A stretch of 64,000 nt of DNA, taken from positions 26,857 through 90,856 of the forward strand of contig NZ_JAFLRK010000012.1 of assembly GCF_017315735.1 (NCBI RefSeq), in the 5' to 3' direction. The notes below the pieces were generated by a model, which ran no database searches, was not told the origin of the DNA, and saw only the letters and a program-made list of their open reading frames with translations. Origin of the DNA: Paracoccus shandongensis (GTDB lineage: Bacteria; Pseudomonadota; Alphaproteobacteria; Rhodobacterales; Rhodobacteraceae). The position numbers and the translations under genes are program-made. This document shows positions 59,499-64,000 of the stretch, one piece after another (position 1 is the first letter of the stretch; each line of letters opens with the position of its first letter).

Positions 59499-60551
59499 CT
59501 ATTCGGGGGTGCCGATCCGCCTGACCTGACCGGCCAGCGTGACCGCCGCCGCCAGCGCGCGCCCCGTGGCCTGCGCCATGGGCGGCAGCACCATCCATTC
59601 CAGCGCCCAAGCCGCACCCGACCGTTCCTGTTCGTGGACCAGCGCCTGATGGATCAGGGCAAGCTGCCCCGCGTTGAACCGCGCCAGCGTCACCAGCAAT
59701 TCGGCCAAAACCGGGTTCTGCTTGTGCGCCATGGCCGAGGACGTGCCGCCGCCCGACAGTTCGATCTCTGCGATCCCCTGCTGCGCCATCAGGGCCACGT
59801 CCTGCCCCATCTTGCCCAGGGTGCCCGTGACCAGCGACAGAAGGCCCGCGAATTCCGCCACCCCGTCGCGCATCGCGTGCCAGGCGCGGGCGGGGTTTTC
59901 CAGCCTAAGCGCCGCCGCCATGTCCGCCGCCACGGCATCCGCCTTGGCCCCCAGATCCGCGCGGTCGCCCGAGGCGCCGCCCAGTTGCAGCCGCGCGATG
60001 CGGGGCCGCGCCTGCGCGATGCGGGCGCGGTGGTCCGCCAGCGGCAAAAGCCAGGGCGCGATGCGGTCGGCCACGGTGATTTCGGTCGCGGCCTGCATCC
60101 GGGTGCGGCCCATCAGCGGGCGGGCGCCGAAGCGCGCGGCCAGCCCCTCCAGCGCGGCGGTCAGGTCGGCCAGCCGCCGATCCACCAGCGCCAGCGTGTC
60201 GCGCATCGCCAGCGCGGTCGCCGTATCGATCACGTCCTGCGAGGTCGCGCCCTTGTGGACCGCCCCCGCGGCATCGCCTGCCTGCGCCTTCATCTGGCGC
60301 ACCAGGCGCGGCACGACCACGCCGTCCTGCGCGGTCCCCGCCCGCAGGTCATCCATGTCGAAGCCCATGCCCTCGATGGCCCGCGCGGCCTCTTCGGCCC
60401 GGTCGGCCAGCCCCGCCCGGCCAAGCGCGCGGCTGAAGGCGGCCTCGAAAGCGCGCATTCCGGCCAGTTGCGCATCCGGCGACCACAGCGCGGCCATGTC
60501 GGGATCGGCGAACAGTCCGCCCAGCCAGGGATGGTCGAAAACGTCGGTCAT
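59499..60551 (-). CDS. pcaB: 3-carboxy-cis,cis-muconate cycloisomerase
   Basis: This 350-residue fumarase/aspartase-superfamily enzyme converts 3-carboxymuconate to the gamma-carboxymuconolactone. The signature GGGTSSAMAHKQNPVLAE and the upstream VHKGATSQDVIDTATALAMR are present. The start TDVFDHPWLGGLFAD at 60551 follows AAGGACAGG; ATG 60566 is an alternative. It is shorter than some PcaB proteins, which carry an additional C-terminal helix pair. Last gene of pcaDCHGB. Confidence 0.9.
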   Translation of the reverse strand: MTDVFDHPWLGGLFADPDMAALWSPDAQLAGMRAFEAAFSRALGRAGLADRAEEAARAIEGMGFDMDDLRAGTAQDGVVVPRLVRQMKAQAGDAAGAVHKGATSQDVIDTATALAMRDTLALVDRRLADLTAALEGLAARFGARPLMGRTRMQAATEITVADRIAPWLLPLADHRARIAQARPRIARLQLGGASGDRADLGAKADAVAADMAAALRLENPARAWHAMRDGVAEFAGLLSLVTGTLGKMGQDVALMAQQGIAEIELSGGGTSSAMAHKQNPVLAELLVTLARFNAGQLALIHQALVHEQERSGAAWALEWMVLPPMAQATGRALAAAVTLAGQVRRIGTPE

Positions 60552-60617
60552 GTCCTGTCCTTCCATGCGAAAGCGGCGCGAGGGTGGCCCCCGCGCCGCT
60601 TTGGTCAAATCCGGCGG

Positions 60618-61217
60618 TCAGATGTCCAGGAACACCGTCTCGCCCTCGCCCTGCAGGCGGATGTCGAAGCGGTATTTCCCGTCGCCGATCTTTCTGGCGA
60701 TCAGCGTGTCCACGCGCGGGCGCTGCTCGATCCGGGACAGCAGGGGGTCGCCCTCGTTGTCCTCATCCTCGAAATAGATGCGGGTCTGCAGGCCGATGTT
60801 GATCCCGCGCGCCACCACCCACAGCGAGATGTGCGGCGCAAAGGCCCGGCCATAGCGCGACGGAACGCGGCCCGGCTTGACGGTGCGCAGCGTGAATTCC
60901 CCCGTCACCGCGTCGGCGGCGAAACGGCAATGGCCGCTGACGGCGGGGTCCGCGCCGTCCTGGCCGGGGAACTTGCCCGCGCTATCGGCCTGCCAGCTTT
61001 CGATCAGCGCGTCGCGCAAGGCCCAGCCGGTGCCGTCATAGACCGATCCGACGATCTCGATGACCTCGCCCTGCGCGCCGTCGGAAATGGGGGAGACCCC
61101 GATCTCCTGATCGTAATACCCGGCATTGCCCGCATAGGTCGGCATCAGGCCGATATGGACATAGGGCCCTGCGGTCTGCGAGGGCGTCTCGGGTTGATGA
61201 TCCAGCGGTTGCACCAT
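60618..61217 (-). CDS. pcaG: Protocatechuate 3,4-dioxygenase alpha subunit
   Basis: This 199-residue PcaG subunit has the intradiol fold: ETPSQTAGPYVHIGLMP at the start, DALIESWQADSAGKF, and RAFAPHISLWVVARGINIGL. Like other alpha chains it lacks the full iron-ligand set of the beta chain but forms part of the active-site cleft. It cleaves protocatechuate between the hydroxyl groups together with PcaH. One base separates it from pcaH. Confidence 0.92.
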   Translation of the reverse strand: MVQPLDHQPETPSQTAGPYVHIGLMPTYAGNAGYYDQEIGVSPISDGAQGEVIEIVGSVYDGTGWALRDALIESWQADSAGKFPGQDGADPAVSGHCRFAADAVTGEFTLRTVKPGRVPSRYGRAFAPHISLWVVARGINIGLQTRIYFEDEDNEGDPLLSRIEQRPRVDTLIARKIGDGKYRFDIRLQGEGETVFLDI

Positions 61218-61218
61218 C

Positions 61219-61947
61219 TCACATTCCTTCCAGCTTGTTCTCGAACATGGTCTGGCGGCGGCCCCGCAGCACGATGTCGAACTTGTAGGCCAGGAAATCC
61301 AGCCGCCGCGAATGCGCCATGTCCAGCGGCGCCACCAGCCGGTCAAGCTGGGACCGGTTGCGGATCGTGGCGGCGATCGGGCACAGCGGGATCAGCGGGT
61401 CGCCCTCGAAATACATCTGGGTGATCAGGCGCTGGCCGAAGCTGTGGCCGAAGACCGAGATGTGGATATGCATCGGCCGCCAGTCGTTGCCGCGGTTCGG
61501 CCAGGGATAGGCGCCGGGACGGATGGTCAGGAACTGATAGTATCCGTTTTCATCCGTCAGCGTCCGCCCGCAGCCGCCGAAGTTCGGATCCAGCGGGGCC
61601 AGATAGGTGTCCTTCTTGTGGCGGTAACGCCCGCCCGCATTGGCCTGCCAGATTTCCACAAGGGTGTTGGGGACCGCGCGGTTGTTTTCGTCCAGGACGC
61701 GCCCGTGCATCAGGATGCGTTCGCCCACGGCGGGGGCGGCGCCCTTGGTCCAGTTCAGGATCAGGTTGTTGTCCAGCGCGCCAAAGCGGGAATGGCCGAA
61801 GGTCGGGCCGGTTTCCTCGGAGGGCCCGGATTCCAGCGACAGAAGCGGCTGGTTCGGGGACCGCGCGACGGATGTCTTGTAGTCGGGCCAATAGGGTTCG
61901 GGATGCATCTCGCGGTTGCGCGGGATCAGCGGGCCAAGATCGGTCAT
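61219..61947 (-). CDS. pcaH: Protocatechuate 3,4-dioxygenase beta subunit
   Basis: This 242-residue iron-binding beta subunit carries the two-Tyr two-His Fe(III) site. A Tyr lies in GRYRHKKDTYLAPL, a second Tyr in YYQFLTIRPGAYPWPN, and the His pair in MHIHISVFGHSF. VEIWQANAGGRYRHKKDTY is the family signature. It opens the aromatic ring to 3-carboxymuconate using O2. The start overlaps the pcaC stop. Confidence 0.94.
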   Translation of the reverse strand: MTDLGPLIPRNREMHPEPYWPDYKTSVARSPNQPLLSLESGPSEETGPTFGHSRFGALDNNLILNWTKGAAPAVGERILMHGRVLDENNRAVPNTLVEIWQANAGGRYRHKKDTYLAPLDPNFGGCGRTLTDENGYYQFLTIRPGAYPWPNRGNDWRPMHIHISVFGHSFGQRLITQMYFEGDPLIPLCPIAATIRNRSQLDRLVAPLDMAHSRRLDFLAYKFDIVLRGRRQTMFENKLEGM

Positions 61948-62327
61948 TCGGATGCCGCCTCCATTTCGGCATAGGTTTGTTTCGCCAGCTTGATGGCGTG
62001 GTTCGCGCGCGGCACGCCGGCATAGATGGCGACGTGCTGGAAAGCCTCCATCACGTCGCGCTTGGTGGCGCCGGTGCGGGCGGTGGCCCGGACATGCATG
62101 GGGATTTCCTCGAAATTGCCGGTCGCGGCCAGCAGGGCCAGGGTCAGCATGGACCGTTCGCGTTTCGTGATCGCGTCGGACGACCAGACGGTGCCCCAGG
62201 CGGATTCGGTGATCAGATCCTGGAAGGGCCGGTCCAGGTCGGATTTCGCGGCCTCGGCCCGGTCCACATGGGCATCGCCCAGCACCGCGCGGCGGGTCTG
62301 CATTCCTTGCGCATGGCGGTCGGTCAT
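61944..62327 (-). CDS. pcaC: 4-carboxymuconolactone decarboxylase
   Basis: This 127-residue CMD/AhpD-like helical enzyme removes CO2 from 4-carboxymuconolactone. VDRAEAAKSDLDRPFQDLIT, WGTVWSSDAITKRERSMLTL and GATKRDVMEAFQHVAIYAGV are the family pattern. ATGA overlaps link it to both pcaD and pcaH. An in-frame ATG later (MQTRR) is possible, but the one chosen is coupled to pcaD. Confidence 0.9.
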   Translation of the reverse strand: MTDRHAQGMQTRRAVLGDAHVDRAEAAKSDLDRPFQDLITESAWGTVWSSDAITKRERSMLTLALLAATGNFEEIPMHVRATARTGATKRDVMEAFQHVAIYAGVPRANHAIKLAKQTYAEMEAASE

Positions 62328-63109
62328 GGGGCGGTCCTTTCCAGAAAATCGGTCAGCAGTTTGGCGGTGGCTGCGGGCTGTTCGACACAGGGGATATGGC
62401 CCGCGTCGGGGATGACGTGGAACGCGGCGCCACACAGGTCGGCGGTCGCGCGCACCAGGTCGGGCGGGGTCGATCCGTCCCGGTCGCCCGCCATCGCCAG
62501 CACCGGCAGGCGCAGCGCGCGGGTGCTGTCGGTTAGATCCGCCCCCGCGATGGCCGCGCAGCAGCCGGTATAGCCCGCGACGGATGTGCGGGTCAGCATG
62601 TTGCGCCACAGCGCGAATTCGGGGTTCGTGGCGCGGAAACCGGGCGTGAACCAGCGTTCCAGGATCGGATCTGCCAGGGCCGCGACCCCGCCCGCGTTGA
62701 TCGTGTTGATGCGGTCCTGCCACATGGCGGGGGTGCCGATCTTGGCCGCCGTGTCCATCAGCACCAGTGCGCGGACCAGATCGGGGCGTTTCGCCGCAAG
62801 CCCCTGGCCGATCAGCCCGCCGATGGACAGGCCCACGAAGGTGATGTCCTTCAGACCAAGGCCGTCGCAGACACCTTCCGCATCCGCGACAAGCTGGTCA
62901 AGGGTATAGGGCGCGGGCGTGGCGTCCGACAGCCCGTGGCCGCGCTTGTCGTAACGGATGATCCGCAGCCCGGCGGGCAGCAGCGGCAGCAGCGCGTCCC
63001 AGACACGCAGGTCGGTGCCCAGCGAATTGGCCAGCATCACCACGCGGCCATCCTTCGGGCCGTCGTCGCGGATGTGCAGGGTGATGCCGTGTGTGGAAAT
63101 GGTCTGCAT
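62324..63109 (-). CDS. pcaD: 3-oxoadipate enol-lactonase
   Basis: This 261-residue alpha/beta hydrolase opens beta-ketoadipate enol-lactone. Nucleophile Ser95 lies in VGLSIGGLIG, the oxyanion region in LANSLGTDLRVWD, the Asp in MAGDRDGSTPP and the His in DAGHIPCVEQP. It is the first gene of pcaDCHGB and is divergent from pcaQ, with an ATAACC-N4-GGTTAT site in between. Confidence 0.92.
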   Translation of the reverse strand: MQTISTHGITLHIRDDGPKDGRVVMLANSLGTDLRVWDALLPLLPAGLRIIRYDKRGHGLSDATPAPYTLDQLVADAEGVCDGLGLKDITFVGLSIGGLIGQGLAAKRPDLVRALVLMDTAAKIGTPAMWQDRINTINAGGVAALADPILERWFTPGFRATNPEFALWRNMLTRTSVAGYTGCCAAIAGADLTDSTRALRLPVLAMAGDRDGSTPPDLVRATADLCGAAFHVIPDAGHIPCVEQPAATAKLLTDFLERTAP

Positions 63110-63138
63110 TCTGTCCCCCCCTTGGCGCAGGTTATCGC

Positions 63139-63167
63139 ATGACAGGGCAGGGGATGAAAATTATAAT
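63139..63167 (+). promoter_or_regulatory. Sigma-70-like promoter facing pcaQ
   Basis: ATGACA (63139-63144) and TATAAT (63162-63167) are spaced by 17 bp, a near-consensus promoter reading toward pcaQ. The same A/T-rich core also reads TATAAT on the minus strand (63165-63160), toward pcaD, so the two promoters may share their -10 region. Confidence 0.55.
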
Positions 63168-63181
63168 GATGCAACCTGATC

Positions 63182-63197
63182 ATAACCGGACGGTTAT
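63182..63197. promoter_or_regulatory. PcaQ-type binding site
   Basis: ATAACC-GGAC-GGTTAT is a dyad in full agreement with the remembered ATAACC-N4-GGTTAA motif of PcaQ. It overlaps the pcaQ ribosome-site region and lies on the expected -35 side of the pcaD promoter. Confidence 0.7.
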
Positions 63198-63199
63198 CC

Positions 63200-64000
63200 A
63201 TGCTGCATTCCCATCTGCGCCTGCGCCACCTGCGCTGCTTTCTGGAAACCGCCCGGTTGGGCAGCCTGTCGGCGGCGGCCGAGGCGCTGCATGTCAGCCA
63301 GCCCGCCGCGTCCAAGACCATCCGGGAACTGGAGGAAATCCTGCGGGTGCAACTGTTCGACCGATCGGGGCGCAAGCTGGTGCTGACGCCTGCGGGCCGC
63401 GTCTATCAGACCCATGCGGGCGCGGCGCTGGCCGATCTGGAGCGCGCGCAATCGCTGGTCCTGTCGCCCCCGCCCGAACGCCCGCGCCTGCATGTGGGCG
63501 TGCTGCCCACGGCGGCGACCGGGCTGGTGCCGCGCGCGGCGCTGGCCTTCCGGGAAAGCCGCCCGGACGTGCTCTTGGACGTGATGACCGGGCCGAACTG
63601 GCTGCTGCTGTCGCTGCTGCGCGAAGGCCAGCTGGATCTGGTCGTGGGCCGGATGCCGCCCGCGGGCAATACCGAGGGGCTGAACTTCAGGCGCCTTTAC
63701 TGGGAACGCGTGGTGCCGGTGGTGCGCGCGGGCCATCCGCTGCTGCGGGGGGATTGGGACCATGCGGATCTGGCGCGCCATCCGCTGATGCTGCCGCCCG
63801 CAGGGGCGATGATCGCGGGATCGGTGCGAAGCTGGCTGCATTCCGTGGGCATCACCGACCCGCAGCCCGCCTTCGAGAACGTCTCCCTTGCCTTTGGGCG
63901 GGAGGTGGTGATGCGGTCGGACGCCGTGTGGTTCATTTCCGAAGGGGTGGTCCGCCCCGAGATCGAGGCGGGCGCGCTGGTGGTTCTGCCGATCCGCAAC
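63200..64000 (+). CDS. pcaQ: LysR family regulator PcaQ (partial)
   Basis: This is the N-terminal 267 residues of a LysR-type activator; the 3' end is beyond the window. The helix-turn-helix lies in LRLRHLRCFLETARLGSLSA and ALHVSQPAASKTIRELEEIL. The effector domain begins near residue 95 (RLHVGVLPTAATGLVPRAAL). Position divergent from pcaDCHGB and the ATAACC-N4-GGTTAT site identify it as PcaQ, which activates the protocatechuate genes in response to a pathway intermediate such as carboxymuconolactone or beta-ketoadipate. Confidence 0.88.
   Translation, partial: MLHSHLRLRHLRCFLETARLGSLSAAAEALHVSQPAASKTIRELEEILRVQLFDRSGRKLVLTPAGRVYQTHAGAALADLERAQSLVLSPPPERPRLHVGVLPTAATGLVPRAALAFRESRPDVLLDVMTGPNWLLLSLLREGQLDLVVGRMPPAGNTEGLNFRRLYWERVVPVVRAGHPLLRGDWDHADLARHPLMLPPAGAMIAGSVRSWLHSVGITDPQPAFENVSLAFGREVVMRSDAVWFISEGVVRPEIEAGALVVLPIRN

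Overview
The window is very GC-rich DNA, packed with genes, with alphaproteobacterial gene families throughout. The pca gene order (pcaDCHGB divergent from pcaQ), a DctA-free aromatic acid uptake set, Lrp, LysR and IclR regulators and many ABC-type catabolic operons fit a Rhodobacteraceae genome, most likely Paracoccus or a close relative. The genus is an inference from gene content only. No rRNA, tRNA, CRISPR array, phage gene or intact insertion sequence was seen.

Region 1 (1-13.6 kb) is an amine, amino-acid or peptide-like catabolic operon set: a FAD amine oxidase (cut by the window edge) with a HAD hydrolase on the minus strand. On the plus strand follow a cupin, an M20 deacylase, a GNAT, a class III aminotransferase and a hydroxyacid dehydrogenase. 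After a structured 421-bp gap comes a second HAD hydrolase and a complete Dpp/Opp-type ABC importer with a Tat signal and a fused double ATPase. An Lrp/AsnC regulator closes the region. Region 2 (13.7-30 kb) holds two DadA-like FAD oxidases, a LysR with a clear T-N11-A box, hydantoinase subunits HyuA/HyuB, a small [2Fe-2S] protein with an HcnB/opine-oxidase-like flavoprotein, two aldehyde dehydrogenases around a tartrate-dehydrogenase-like enzyme, and a TMADH/dienoyl-CoA-reductase-like demethylase with its own LysR.

Region 3 (30-44 kb) carries a TetR-controlled EmrAB-type efflux pump with two identical operators 60 bp apart, an alpha-glucosidase gene broken by four single-base indels, and a haem-copper terminal oxidase cluster whose subunit II lacks the CuA cysteines. 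It also holds a ribbon-helix-helix micro-protein, an intact trehalose-synthase-like GH13 enzyme, and ribB(A)-ribH.

Region 4 (44.4-64 kb) is one continuous plant-aromatic module. It has an IclR regulator with a long inverted repeat, pcaIJF, the 3-dehydroshikimate dehydratase quiC, a LysR, and an eight-gene operon with shikimate dehydrogenase-like, dehydroquinase and Gfo/Idh/MocA enzymes plus an amino-acid-type ABC importer with two tandem binding proteins. A divergent BKACE enzyme, an AAHS permease, and pcaDCHGB with pcaQ complete it. Together these can take quinate or shikimate through dehydroshikimate, protocatechuate and beta-ketoadipate to succinyl-CoA and acetyl-CoA. A shared dyad (TAACAT-NN-TGTTAAT) upstream of quiC and in the BKACE/ABC divergent promoter suggests one LysR-controlled regulon. 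Three copies of a GGGTGGGG/CCCCACCC stem-loop sit at convergent gene ends across the window.
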